64,000 nt of DNA, from contig CAZCST010000016.1 of the NCBI GenBank assembly GCA_964501365.1, positions 174,678 through 238,677 on the forward strand, read 5' to 3'. Shown here piece by piece: positions 39,762 through 48,973 of the stretch (its first letter is position 1; the number at the start of each line of letters is the position of its first letter). Under the pieces are notes generated by a model that was not told the DNA's origin, ran no database searches, and was given only the letters and a program-made list of their open reading frames with translations. The translations under genes and the position numbers were made by a program. Origin of the DNA: CAZAMB01 sp964501365. GTDB taxonomy: Bacteria > Planctomycetota > Phycisphaerae > UBA1845.

Positions 39762-40502
39762 TCAAGCCGTTAGCTTTTTGGCAAGTGCCAGACGCGAGTC
39801 CACGTTTTCCCAATTGATGACGTTCCAGAACGCATCGACGTAGCCGCCGCGATTGTTTTGATACTTCAGGTAGTACGCGTGCTCCCAGACATCGAGCACG
39901 AGAAGTGGCACGCAGCCGTACATGGTTTGGTTTTGGTGCTTTTCAGTGCCCAGAACGATCAGGCGGCCGCTAAGCGGCTCCCACGCGAGGATGCCCCAAC
40001 CGCTGCCCTGTACCGTCTTCGAGGCCTGTGAGAATTGGGCCTGAAACGGCCCGAACCCGCCAAAGTCCTGCGTAATCGCCGCCCCGATTGCTCCCTTCGG
40101 TTCGCCGCCGCCGGCCTTCTTCATGTTGTTCCAGAAAATCGTGTGCAGCGAGTGCCCCGAGCCGTTGAATGCGAGTGCGTCTGTCGCGCCGCGAATTTCA
40201 CCCAGTGCGGTACTGTCTTTCCCGCCCTTTCGTGCCTCGGCCAGTTTGGCCAGCGCGTCGTTGAGCCCTTTGACATAGGCCGCATGATGCTTGTCGTGAT
40301 GCAGCGTCATGGTCTGCGCGTCGATATGCGGTTCCAGGGCGTCCGGCGGATAGGGCAACGGGGGAAGTGCATATTCCTTGGGCGCCCCGGACGATCCGCC
40401 TTCCTGAGCCAGGGTTTCCGCTGCGGTCAGTCCGATCCATCCGCCGGCCGTCGCCAGGGTACCGAGTGCGCCGAGCATTTCGCGTCGATTGGGTTGCATC
40501 AT
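39762..40502 (-). CDS. Tat-exported Fe/Mn superoxide dismutase
   Basis: This 246-residue protein begins with a twin-arginine signal (NRREMLGALGTLATAGGWIGL, cleavage near 32). The SOD domain has the four metal ligands: His in TLHHDKHHAAYV, His in NGSGHSLHTIFWNNM, and Asp and His in VLDVWEHAYYLKYQNNR. The conserved GSGWGILAWEPLSGRL is also present. SODs are usually cytoplasmic, so export as a folded metalloenzyme is notable, though seen in other bacteria. AGGAGG lies six bases before the ATG. Iron versus manganese cannot be told. Confidence 0.95.
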   Translation of the reverse strand: MMQPNRREMLGALGTLATAGGWIGLTAAETLAQEGGSSGAPKEYALPPLPYPPDALEPHIDAQTMTLHHDKHHAAYVKGLNDALAKLAEARKGGKDSTALGEIRGATDALAFNGSGHSLHTIFWNNMKKAGGGEPKGAIGAAITQDFGGFGPFQAQFSQASKTVQGSGWGILAWEPLSGRLIVLGTEKHQNQTMYGCVPLLVLDVWEHAYYLKYQNNRGGYVDAFWNVINWENVDSRLALAKKLTA

Positions 40503-40830
40503 GGGAAGCCTCCTAACGGGCAGCCTGCGGGGCCGCCGGACTGGAATTCACCCGGATCGCCACCTCCGGGCATGGTTGAACCATTCGGGAATTGTGAACG
40601 CCTGCGATGGAGTGTCAAGCCAATCCCGCGCGTCGATACAAAGTAACTTCTGGCCAAGCCGCGACTGGAGGACCACGTCTTCCCTCTGCTGCTCGTCGTC
40701 CGTGATCAAATCGGCGGCACGCTTAGCGGGGTTTATCAGTTCAAGTCCGTACCAACCGCCCCCGCAAGCGGCCTCCGCGGCCGCCAAGCCAGGTGCTTCA
40801 GCGTGCGGTGATTCCTCGTGGTTGCGGGGC
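40503..40830. other. Intergenic region, possible unrecognised 97-codon frame
   Basis: A minus-strand frame (40548-40841, MKTKPRNHEESPHAEAPG...) overlaps the end of the upstream secreted-protein gene. It has no homology I recognise, and its start is in an unlikely place. I see no repeat or RNA gene. Confidence 0.25.
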
Positions 40831-43800
40831 TTAGTTTTCACCGAAGGTGTTTTGCATTCGCGCCAAGTCGTACAGGTCCACGTGGCCGTCGGCGTTGCGA
40901 TCGAATGCCGTCAGGCAGGCTTGCGCGGGCGCGGGCAGGCCGGGAAAGCCGCCAGCCATGCAATTCTGCAGCCTCCAATAGTCATTGAGGTCAATCGCGC
41001 AATTTCCATCGGTGTCAGCCCGGGCCGCCCCCGATGCACTTGCCGGTTCGCCCGGTGGCGTGAACATGCAAACGTCGGCTGAATTCAATACGCCGTCGCC
41101 GTCAATGTCAGGGTCTGCGTCGTCGATCAATCCGTCGCCATCGAAATCCGACTGGCACTCATCCGGCACATCGTCGTGATTGGTATCGAGGGAAGTACCG
41201 GTCGAAATGTCGTCGAGGTCGTATACGCCGTTCTTGTTGCAGTCCACAGGCGGCAGCAGACGCAGATAGTAGACATCGTGCTCTCCGTTAAATGTGGCGG
41301 CATAGGCAACGTGCGCCCCCTTGCCGTCGGAGACGATGTCATTAAATTCCCCGAGAAATCCCGGCCAGCCTACCGTTGAATCAAAAGCCGGGCTGACAGG
41401 CACATGCGTGGACCACGTCGAGCCTCCGTCTTCCGAATAGGTATAGAAAAGCTCAGATTCACCAACGGAAGAATTCCTTGTATCATTCCAGACCACGTCA
41501 AGGCGTCCGGATGGCGCAACACCCATCATCCCAAACCAGTGAGCGTGGTTAGGATCCGGGTCGTTATGAAGTGGAATCGAGTCGATCCAGCTCTTTCCGC
41601 GGTCCAGGCTTCTTGCGAATTGCATGTTGCTTCCGTCCATAACGTAGATGTTTCGTCGGAACGGACTGGCGAGCGGATTCGCGCTGATCCATGTCTGGCC
41701 ATTTGACCCTTCAGGATTTGGATCTGCCGACGTGCATCCGAAAGGATTCATGCTGACCGAATGCATAACCGGCCCATTCCGATACGCGTTGGCAGAAAAA
41801 GCGATTCGGCAGTAGTCCGTTGCCATCCATACACCGCCCATGGGATCGACGTCCATCGTTCCATATGCTGGATAGCCAAAATCTGCCTCGTCCGATGGTG
41901 CGAAACCGGGAGGACGTCCGCGGAGAAAACTGGGACTCGTTGAGATGGAATAAAGATTTCCCCTGCCCAGGCCCGGAGTCTTGTCAACTGCGATCCATAG
42001 ATTGTTGCCTTCTCCAAAGTCGAACCCGGCGTCCCACGACATACCGTGGTCGAAAGACCGAAACACAGTCGCTCGTCCATTGGGAATGGCAATACTATGG
42101 TAATAAAATACGCCATCGGCGTCAGTCTGGAGTACTGCATCGCTCCGGTATGCATCCGGGTCGATCACCCCCGGAAACTGCCATGTGTTCCCTCCGTCTT
42201 GAGAGAACGCATACGCGGCGCGCGGATAATCCTCTCCGGCATTGAACTGTCTCCATCCCATGGCCATGCGTTGTGGGTTTGTAGGATCGACAACAATGGA
42301 TGGTTGATTTCCCGCGTCACCCATGATGTTGCCGCCCAGCGCATTCACATTCACCTGCACACTCACGAATCCGCCCCGAGCATAAGTGCCTGAAGGAGCG
42401 ACAGCGCGAGTTGGCGCAGCGTTACGTGGCAGTGGGGGAGTTTCGGAAGCGATCGACGGTTCAGTCCGAGCGGCATCCAGAGCGTGTTCGTTGCCGACGT
42501 GATCGAACGCCGCACCGGACCCTACTGCCGCCAAATACGGAGAAATTCTGTCCGCCATCGGACAAGGGGATGTAATATCCAATTGAATGAGTCCGGTCGG
42601 CTGGCCATAGGGGATTCCCACTTGAACGAAATAGGTCTGTCCGGGAATCAATGATACACACAGGCGGTTGTTCCTTCCCTCCGGACACAACGCGGCATCG
42701 TAGATGCATCCTATCGAAGATGAGGTCCCGCAATCCGTTGAGACGTTCAAATAGCGCGAACTGGTGGGAAAGGGGGAGTTACACGTTGAAATCATCGCCG
42801 AATCTTCAGTCGCGACAAATCGAAACCATACCGTATTGCCACTTGCCGTTTCTTCGAACGGGCACGTGAATGTCCCTCCTTGCCCGAACCGCCCCGCAAC
42901 AATCGCGGTGCTGTTCGATTCCATCCACATCGCACCATTCGGAGGAATCCCCCCACAAACGTCGTTGCGCGGAGTTCCCGTGGCCGTATTCTCCGCACGC
43001 ACGACGCAAGTCGGATCCCATTCCGTGTCACAACACCATGCATCGGAAAAGCAGGCAAGCTCTTCCGTAATTGGGTTGGAGCATCCAGACGTGGAATGCG
43101 CAGCCCAGCAATCACCAGCCGAGCACGTTGGACTATCCTCTGCGCAGGTGCGATCGGGGAGCCATGTGCGACTGTAATTGAGCGGTTCGCGGGCGTTGCA
43201 CTCAATCTGCGTTACGTCCTCGCAGCCGTAATCCGTGACGCAGCACGCCCCTTGTCCACACGGGTGAGGGAACGGATTGTCATCGCACGCGGCGCCCTCA
43301 ATCCAGTGACCCGCCGGGGCGTTCGGACAATTCATTTCAGGCAAGTCGCGACAAACTACTTCACCGGTCGAACTTGGGCGATAAAGGTCGCAACAAGCGC
43401 CGGATAGAGGTTTGCCAAGACACGTAATTGCTGCATGGAAACTTGGACCTGATCCCTGGCCGGTGTAAATTTTGGAACATTCTTCTCCCTGAAGAACATA
43501 ATAATATTCGGTATTTTCCCCTCCACTGCCAATCTGCGGCTCAATTCCTGTAAGAACCGCGCCGCCAGTAGTCGAAGTAGTTTTTGCCGCAAGCCAAAGG
43601 CTTGCAGGAAGGTGAATCGGTGGATCGATGTCGAATCGGGCTATCTGCACAGCGGGTGGGGCGCTTTGAAATGCGTATTGCTTCTCCGTTCCGGGAATGG
43701 CAGGTCCATTGCATTCCTCGCGCAATTCGAAACTGTAAAACCCTGGATTGCGAACTCCTACTTCATACGCAATCATATCACAGCTCGGACCGGCCAAACT

Positions 43801-44631
43801 GAAATCATCCAGCGCCCAGACATTATTACCAACGACCGCCGATTGCGAGTGTTGTGCGGCAGCCTTGAGTGAGCGGTAGCCGGGGTAAGCATCGGCACAC
43901 TGTTCGTCGCCGAATAATTCGGCCCAGAAACTTGCGTGTGGAAATGCAGGATAACCTCCGACGGATTCGTTACAGGGCAAGTTTGGAAAGTCCCATCCGT
44001 CAGCCGAAAATCCAACCGTCGCAGCGGCACCGAAGACCGGGCTGCAATTTGCGCGGCTAAATATCATTCCCAGGTAGAAGTTTGTCGGAAGGGGAACGGG
44101 GTTTTGACCATCAATGATATGTTCGATTTCATAAGGCCCCTCGTCAGGCAGGGACACCTCGCCCCCCGTTCCCGGAATCTTCACCGTATTCCAACCGACC
44201 TCTGTGTTACCTACAGCGTATGGGCAATTGGAATAAAGCGCATACTTAACTGTATAGGGACCCCCGATACCGGAAGCGCTGGCCTTGCCCAAGACTCGAA
44301 AACGGAAGCGCGTTAGGTTGCAGCCATTCGCAACCGTGGTAGTTATGTCGTCCGCCAGCACCTTGTTCGCGACGTAACTGATCTTCGATGCTCCAAACGT
44401 GTTGCTGTAAATCAATTTCTCTTGCGTGCCGCCTGCCGTAGTCTCTTCGATGGCCCCTGCTCGAACGCGCAGAAACTCGGTTCCTTCCGGCACCCGATAA
44501 GTCAAAGGGACCGCCGGGGATTCGGCTTCTCCGTCCCCCAATTCTGCTTGCGTTCTCCAGGGGAGAGCACAAATGGCGAATGCGAAGAAAACGCGAACGA
44601 TAGTTGTTTTATGATGGCTACGGATGTGCAT
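40831..44631 (-). CDS. Giant secreted protein with BNR repeats and EF-hand/dockerin-like C-terminus
   Basis: This 1266-residue protein has a Sec signal (TTIVRVFFAFAICALPWRTQA). A beta region, Cys-rich modules (GACCDLY, GACCVTDYGCEDVTQIEC, CFSDAWCCDTEWDPTC) and a sialidase-like propeller with Asp boxes (SQDGGNTWQ, SEDGGSTWS) follow. The end has calcium-binding repeats (DFDGDGLIDDADPDIDGDGVLNSADVC) and a dockerin-like anchor (ADTDGNCAIDLNDYWRLQNC ... FDRNADGHVDLYDLARMQN). Such proteins are characteristic of planctomycetes. Sialidase catalytic residues are not evident, so it is probably a binding or structural protein. GGAGGAA precedes the ATG. The coding DNA is AT-richer than the average gene here. 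Confidence 0.88.
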   Translation of the reverse strand: MHIRSHHKTTIVRVFFAFAICALPWRTQAELGDGEAESPAVPLTYRVPEGTEFLRVRAGAIEETTAGGTQEKLIYSNTFGASKISYVANKVLADDITTTVANGCNLTRFRFRVLGKASASGIGGPYTVKYALYSNCPYAVGNTEVGWNTVKIPGTGGEVSLPDEGPYEIEHIIDGQNPVPLPTNFYLGMIFSRANCSPVFGAAATVGFSADGWDFPNLPCNESVGGYPAFPHASFWAELFGDEQCADAYPGYRSLKAAAQHSQSAVVGNNVWALDDFSLAGPSCDMIAYEVGVRNPGFYSFELREECNGPAIPGTEKQYAFQSAPPAVQIARFDIDPPIHLPASLWLAAKTTSTTGGAVLTGIEPQIGSGGENTEYYYVLQGEECSKIYTGQGSGPSFHAAITCLGKPLSGACCDLYRPSSTGEVVCRDLPEMNCPNAPAGHWIEGAACDDNPFPHPCGQGACCVTDYGCEDVTQIECNAREPLNYSRTWLPDRTCAEDSPTCSAGDCWAAHSTSGCSNPITEELACFSDAWCCDTEWDPTCVVRAENTATGTPRNDVCGGIPPNGAMWMESNSTAIVAGRFGQGGTFTCPFEETASGNTVWFRFVATEDSAMISTCNSPFPTSSRYLNVSTDCGTSSSIGCIYDAALCPEGRNNRLCVSLIPGQTYFVQVGIPYGQPTGLIQLDITSPCPMADRISPYLAAVGSGAAFDHVGNEHALDAARTEPSIASETPPLPRNAAPTRAVAPSGTYARGGFVSVQVNVNALGGNIMGDAGNQPSIVVDPTNPQRMAMGWRQFNAGEDYPRAAYAFSQDGGNTWQFPGVIDPDAYRSDAVLQTDADGVFYYHSIAIPNGRATVFRSFDHGMSWDAGFDFGEGNNLWIAVDKTPGLGRGNLYSISTSPSFLRGRPPGFAPSDEADFGYPAYGTMDVDPMGGVWMATDYCRIAFSANAYRNGPVMHSVSMNPFGCTSADPNPEGSNGQTWISANPLASPFRRNIYVMDGSNMQFARSLDRGKSWIDSIPLHNDPDPNHAHWFGMMGVAPSGRLDVVWNDTRNSSVGESELFYTYSEDGGSTWSTHVPVSPAFDSTVGWPGFLGEFNDIVSDGKGAHVAYAATFNGEHDVYYLRLLPPVDCNKNGVYDLDDISTGTSLDTNHDDVPDECQSDFDGDGLIDDADPDIDGDGVLNSADVCMFTPPGEPASASGAARADTDGNCAIDLNDYWRLQNCMAGGFPGLPAPAQACLTAFDRNADGHVDLYDLARMQNTFGEN

Positions 44632-45041
44632 AAGTTCCTCCCCAGCAAATCGCCACTATTAAGGGGATAGTAACAAAACGGGACTCTCATTGAAATAGAT
44701 TTGATGCATCGACGTGGGCCGGTGGGTAGGGCTATGCCGGCCAAGAGAGGTGATTGTAAATCCCTCTGATTCTTCACGCGCTACACATGTTATTGTGGTA
44801 GATGAACCGAATAGTTTGCGCAAGGGTTTGCGGGTATGGCAAAAAAGGAGCACTTTTAGGAAAAAGTGGACTGGTTGGATGAATTCAAAACGAAGCCAGC
44901 AAAAACGCGTTTCCGGCTCGCCAATGCCGATTTCGCTCCGTGCAAGACAAAAAAGTTGCAGCAACAAACCCATGCACAAGACGCGCGTAACTATCCTCCG
45001 ACTGGCCGCTACTTCTTGCCTCATTACCTGGTTTCGTTTTG
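44632..45041. other. Intergenic stretch without a recognisable gene
   Basis: Short overlapping frames exist on both strands but none has family features or a ribosome-binding site. AT-rich sequence at about 44640-44900 probably contains the promoter of the giant secreted protein. Confidence 0.4.
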
Positions 45042-45455
45042 CTACGAATGGTCCAGGAATTCCTGGAGGATGGCCTGGGCGGCCAGACCATCGATGCGGG
45101 CTTTGCGTTTCTTGCGGGTGAGTTCCCCGCCGATCATTTTTTCGCGGGCGGATTCGCTGGAGAGGCGTTCGTCCCAGTAATGCACGGGGAGGCCGCTCAG
45201 GCGTTTGAGGGCGTCGCCGAATTCGCGGACGAGCCGGGCCTGCGGGCCTTCGGAGTCATCCATGTTGAGCGGGAGACCCAGCACGAAGGCATCAGCGTCG
45301 TATTCCCGCGCCGCGGACTGCACGGCCCGCGCGTCGGATTCGGCAGCACCGGACCCTGCCACTCCCAGCACGGGAGCGGCCAGCTTCGTCTCGCTGTCGC
45401 CGACTGCCAGGCCGATGCGTTTGGCTCCGTGGTCCACGCCCATGTATCGCAGCAT
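45042..45455 (-). CDS. ruvX: Holliday junction resolvase-like RuvX (YqgF)
   Basis: This 137-residue RNase H-fold nuclease family member starts MLRYMGVDHGAKRIGLAVGD with the first catalytic Asp. It continues with DADAFVLGLPLNMDDSEGPQA, PVHYWDERLSSESA (second acidic site) and RIDGLAAQAILQEFLD. YqgF is implicated in pre-16S rRNA processing. ATG 45455 places the motif at residue 7; a TTG at 45473 would add six residues. It follows the ABC exporter genes closely. Confidence 0.92.
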   Translation of the reverse strand: MLRYMGVDHGAKRIGLAVGDSETKLAAPVLGVAGSGAAESDARAVQSAAREYDADAFVLGLPLNMDDSEGPQARLVREFGDALKRLSGLPVHYWDERLSSESAREKMIGGELTRKKRKARIDGLAAQAILQEFLDHS

Positions 45456-45486
45456 GCGTCCATGAGCGCACAAGGCGCACTCGGCG

Positions 45487-46782
45487 TCAACCTTCTTCGG
45501 TCCAGCGGAACCATCGCGTGCCGATGGCGAAACAGACGACGCCGAAGCCCACGAGAATGGCGCAGGGCACGATCATTTCGCCTGCGGAAAAGCCGCGCCA
45601 GATGGCCCCTTCCATCGCATAAATCGACCACTTGATGGGGCTGATGTGGCTGAGCGTGCGGAAGAAGGGCGGCATGAACATCAGGGGAACCATGCCACCG
45701 CCGATCATGGCCATGATCGAGAGGATGCCCCATCCGATGCTTCCGGCGGCCTGCTCGGTGCGACCCAGAACCGAAATCAGCATCATGATCCCCACAAAAC
45801 AAATCGCGGAACAAAAGATGGCCACGGCGAGCAGGAGGATCGAGTCGGGGCGTACGTTGAACACGACGCGCCCGAAAACAAAAAGGAGCGTTGAGATGCT
45901 CATGCATGTGATGAAGCACGCCAGCGCCTTGCCGCCGAGGATGTGACGGGCGGAGAGCGGGCCCATGCGCAGGCGGACGAGAGTGCCGCCGGTTCGCTCG
46001 GAGACCATGCTGATTCCGAAGCCGGCGGCGCAGCTCAGCAGGCCCCAGATGATTCCCTGCGGAAAGGTGATATCGTACGAAGTCTTCGGGCCGTCCTTGT
46101 TCGGCGTGATTTCAGTGGTCGTGACGAGTTCACCAAAAAAATCGGATTTGCCTGATGTGGCGCCTCCGGGCTGCGGCAGTATCGTGCCCTCCGGCGCCTC
46201 GACGAAGAACTGCTTTACGGCGGGAAGAAAGACCCGCAGGGGGAGTTTCCATGCGGTGTCCATTTTGGAATCGGTCTCGATGTTCTGAATCGAGTCATCA
46301 ATCATCCTGACCATTTGCGTCTTGTCGGTAAACCGAGCGACCATGCCGGTCATGAGGTGCTTGGTGAGGATGCCCACAAGCATTCCGCTTTCAGCTTTCC
46401 GAGCGGGGTCGAGTCCCAGCTCAATCTGCGGCATGCCGTTGCGGAATGGCTGGGTGAAGCGATCGCCGAAGTTCTTGGGGATCAGGATGAAGGCGACACG
46501 CTTTCCGCGGCGGACGCGGTCGGTGGCCTGCGATTTGTCCATTCGCATGACGGCAAGTTCGTCGGACTTTTCAAGCCGCCGGGCAAATTCCATTGAAAAC
46601 TGGGTTTGATCTTCATCGACGATATCCACTTCGATTCCCGTCGCGCCGCGACCCATTCCGCCAAAGACCATTCCAAAAAAACTGGCGAAGAGAAACGGAA
46701 AGAAATAGGTGAAGAAGAATCCCGCCTTGTCGCGAGTCAGGAGGCGCAAATCCTTTCCTGCCAGTGCGAAGAGTCGTTGCAT
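45487..46782 (-). CDS. ABC-2 type transporter permease
   Basis: This 431-residue membrane protein has an N-terminal helix (KAGFFFTYFFPFLFASFFGMVFG), a large outside domain (VDIVDEDQTQFSMEFARRLEKSDELAVMRM...) and five or six C-terminal helices, as in the ABC-2/YhgE-like exporters. The C-terminal helices contain SERTGGTLVRLRMGPLSARHILGGK, the coupling region facing the ATPase. The ATG overlaps the stop of the ATPase gene by one base. The substrate is unknown. Confidence 0.9.
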   Translation of the reverse strand: MQRLFALAGKDLRLLTRDKAGFFFTYFFPFLFASFFGMVFGGMGRGATGIEVDIVDEDQTQFSMEFARRLEKSDELAVMRMDKSQATDRVRRGKRVAFILIPKNFGDRFTQPFRNGMPQIELGLDPARKAESGMLVGILTKHLMTGMVARFTDKTQMVRMIDDSIQNIETDSKMDTAWKLPLRVFLPAVKQFFVEAPEGTILPQPGGATSGKSDFFGELVTTTEITPNKDGPKTSYDITFPQGIIWGLLSCAAGFGISMVSERTGGTLVRLRMGPLSARHILGGKALACFITCMSISTLLFVFGRVVFNVRPDSILLLAVAIFCSAICFVGIMMLISVLGRTEQAAGSIGWGILSIMAMIGGGMVPLMFMPPFFRTLSHISPIKWSIYAMEGAIWRGFSAGEMIVPCAILVGFGVVCFAIGTRWFRWTEEG

Positions 46783-47627
46783 CAGTCGCGCAAACTCCTT
46801 CCCGTCAGATTGAGGAACACCGTTTCCAGGTTGGGCTGCACGAGGCGAAAACGAACGAGGGGCCTGTCCTTTTGCAGCGCGGCAAGCTCCGCCAGGGGAT
46901 CGTTGGTCTCTATACGAATCTCGCCGTCGCCGCGATCAGCGAACAGGATGTTCTTGCCGCCATGCCCGGAGATCAGACTCTGGACGGTCCCCAGCGCCCT
47001 TAGCTTCCCGTGATCGACGATGCCCACACGGTCGCACAAACGCTGGGCTTCCTCCATGTAATGGGTGGTATAGAGGACTGCGTGGCCCTTCGATCGAAGG
47101 GCTTCAATGTTGTCGAAAATGGCGTTGCGCGATTGGGGGTCCACGCCGACGGTCGGCTCGTCGAGCAGAATGAGTGGGGGATTGTGGATGATGGCGACCG
47201 CCAGATTCAGTCGGCGCTTCATTCCTCCGGAATACGTTTTCACGCGGTCTTTGCGGCGGTCGGTCAGACCGACAAAGTCCAATCCGTTTGCGACCCGTTC
47301 TGCGAGAGCGCGGCCGGCCAGGCCCTGAATCCTGCCAAAAAACGAAAGGTTCTCCTCGCCGGTCAGTTCGTCGTAGAGCGACAATGACTGCGGGGCGACT
47401 CCGATCTTGGACCGAACCAGCGCATCCATCGGAGACCCTGCTCCGCTGATATTCACCGTGCCGGAGTTGGGTCGCAACAGGCCAACGGCCATGTTGACGG
47501 TCGTCGTTTTGCCGGCCCCATTGGGTCCCAGCAGTCCGAACACTTCGCCCGGCTGGATGGCCAACGAGAGGTCATCCACCGCGACACGGCTGCCGAATTC
47601 CTTGCGAACGTGATCGAGGATAAGCAT
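46782..47627 (-). CDS. ABC-2 type transporter ATP-binding protein
   Basis: This 281-residue ATPase has Walker A LLGPNGAGKTTTVNM (about 33-47), the Q-loop IGVAPQSLSLYDELTG, the signature YSGGMKRRLNLAVAI, Walker B PPLILLDEPTVGVD and switch His in TTHYMEEAQRLCDR. It belongs to the CcmA/drug-exporter group paired with ABC-2 permeases. All key residues are present. Confidence 0.96.
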   Translation of the reverse strand: MLILDHVRKEFGSRVAVDDLSLAIQPGEVFGLLGPNGAGKTTTVNMAVGLLRPNSGTVNISGAGSPMDALVRSKIGVAPQSLSLYDELTGEENLSFFGRIQGLAGRALAERVANGLDFVGLTDRRKDRVKTYSGGMKRRLNLAVAIIHNPPLILLDEPTVGVDPQSRNAIFDNIEALRSKGHAVLYTTHYMEEAQRLCDRVGIVDHGKLRALGTVQSLISGHGGKNILFADRGDGEIRIETNDPLAELAALQKDRPLVRFRLVQPNLETVFLNLTGRSLRD

Positions 47628-47691
47628 GGTGCTGTTTAGAGCGTTATTGCTTTTTGTGTTTCATTTCAGCGAATTTGTCAACCTGTGCGTA

Positions 47692-47747
47692 GTGAAGGAT
47701 CTGACCTAATTTCATGGGCGAGATTCTTCGCTTCGCCCAGAATGACA
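47692..47747. repeat. Interspersed repeat, third copy
   Basis: GTGAAGGATCTGACC and AGATTCTTCGCTTCGCCCAG match the copies at 4771-4836 and 33775-33843. The left end is shortened here. Confidence 0.7.
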
Positions 47748-47779
47748 ACATGGTAGCCGCAAGCGATCGTTGTCTGACC

Positions 47780-48850
47780 CTAGGTGAACTCTTCCCCGTA
47801 TTGTTGGCGCACGTTATCTACCAGTTCCTTGATTGCCTGTGCGTCTCGCCGGGTGCAGATGAGCGTGGCGTTGGGCGAGTGGACTATGACCAGGTCGTCC
47901 ACGCCGATCGTCGCGATCAGATGTTTGTCCTCCGATACTACGATGTTGCCGCGCGAGCCGAGGTGAATCGCATGGCTGCAGGCCGAGATGTTTCCGTCGC
48001 CATCGGCATGAAGCACTGCTTCCAGCGCCGGCCAGGAGCCGACGTCGACCCATTCGCAGCTTAGCTCGACCACCAGCACGCGATCGGCGCGTTCCATGAC
48101 GGCAAAGTCGATACTGATGCGCATCAGCTTGGGGTAGATGCTCTGCAATTTCGTCTGACGTTCTTCGGTCTGCCAGGCGCGGCCGATTTCTGTCAGCGAA
48201 GCGTGCGACTGCGGAAGATGCTTCCTGAGTTGTTCGAGAATGGTGGTCGCCCGCCAGCAGAACATTCCGCTGTTCCAGTAGTATTCCCCGCTGGAGAGGT
48301 ATTTCGTGGCAGCGGCATAATTGGGCTTTTCTACGAAGCGCTGAACTTCATACACGCCGTCGCTGAATCGCGCACCGCGCTGGATATAACCATAACTCGT
48401 GTCGGGCCGGGTTGGACGCACTCCCAGTGTGACCAGTGCGTTGGCGTTTTCCTCGGCAATGGTGTACCCCTTGAGCACCGCCTCACTGAACCGATCCTGG
48501 GGAGAAATGACGTGATCCGCGGTAAACGTGCCGATGACGGCTTCGGGGTCGCGCTCGTGCAGAATGGCCGCCGCCAGACCGACCGCGTTGGCGGTGTCCC
48601 GCCCCACCGGCTCGCCATAGAGGTTGGCCGCCGGAATCTCCGGAATCTCCTGAGTCACCAGCGGCAGGTGTACCTGATTGGTGATGACGTGAATCTGGTT
48701 GGGCGGAAACAGCGAAGCGATCCGCTCATACGATTGTCGCAGGAGGCTGCGACCGCCGAGAAAGCGCAGCACCTGCTTGGGTCGCTGTCGGCGGCTCAGC
48801 GGCCAAAGCCGCACGCCCGCGCCGCCCGCCATGATGACCGCGTGTCGCAT
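47780..48850 (-). CDS. manC: Mannose-1-phosphate guanylyltransferase
   Basis: This enzyme makes GDP-mannose from mannose 1-phosphate and GTP for sugars of the cell envelope. The 356-residue protein has the nucleotide-binding start AVIMAGGAGVRLWPLSRRQRPKQVLRF, GEPVGRDTANAVGLAA, GTFTADHVI, RFVEKPNYAAATKYL, YYWNSGMFCWRA, and VGSWPALEAV with the WVDVGSW motif. It lacks a C-terminal isomerase domain, so it is the monofunctional short form. GGGGTAAGAG lies just before ATG 48850. Confidence 0.94.
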   Translation of the reverse strand: MRHAVIMAGGAGVRLWPLSRRQRPKQVLRFLGGRSLLRQSYERIASLFPPNQIHVITNQVHLPLVTQEIPEIPAANLYGEPVGRDTANAVGLAAAILHERDPEAVIGTFTADHVISPQDRFSEAVLKGYTIAEENANALVTLGVRPTRPDTSYGYIQRGARFSDGVYEVQRFVEKPNYAAATKYLSSGEYYWNSGMFCWRATTILEQLRKHLPQSHASLTEIGRAWQTEERQTKLQSIYPKLMRISIDFAVMERADRVLVVELSCEWVDVGSWPALEAVLHADGDGNISACSHAIHLGSRGNIVVSEDKHLIATIGVDDLVIVHSPNATLICTRRDAQAIKELVDNVRQQYGEEFT

Positions 48851-48882
48851 GACTCTTACCCCCTGATCCCATTTGGATCCGG

Positions 48883-48957
48883 GTGGCATGCCCAAGCTCG
48901 CTTCAGCGAGCGCCGGCATGAACAGAGACATGGCGGCGCTTCGCTTGGCCATGCCAC
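48883..48957. repeat. Long inverted-repeat element before manC
   Basis: GTGGCATGCCCAAGC (48883-48897) and GCTTGGCCATGCCAC (48943-48957) are inverted with one mismatch. It fills the gap between the helicase and manC genes and looks like an interspersed palindromic element. Confidence 0.7.
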
Positions 48958-48973
48958 ACGAACAAATCACATG

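Noticed and set aside
40548..40841. 97-codon minus-strand frame
   Set aside because: No recognisable family, no ribosome-binding site, overlaps a well-supported gene; kept only as a note.
44714..45180. Plus-strand frames of 104-198 codons running into ruvX
   Set aside because: They are antisense to ruvX or lie in AT-rich intergenic DNA without family features.
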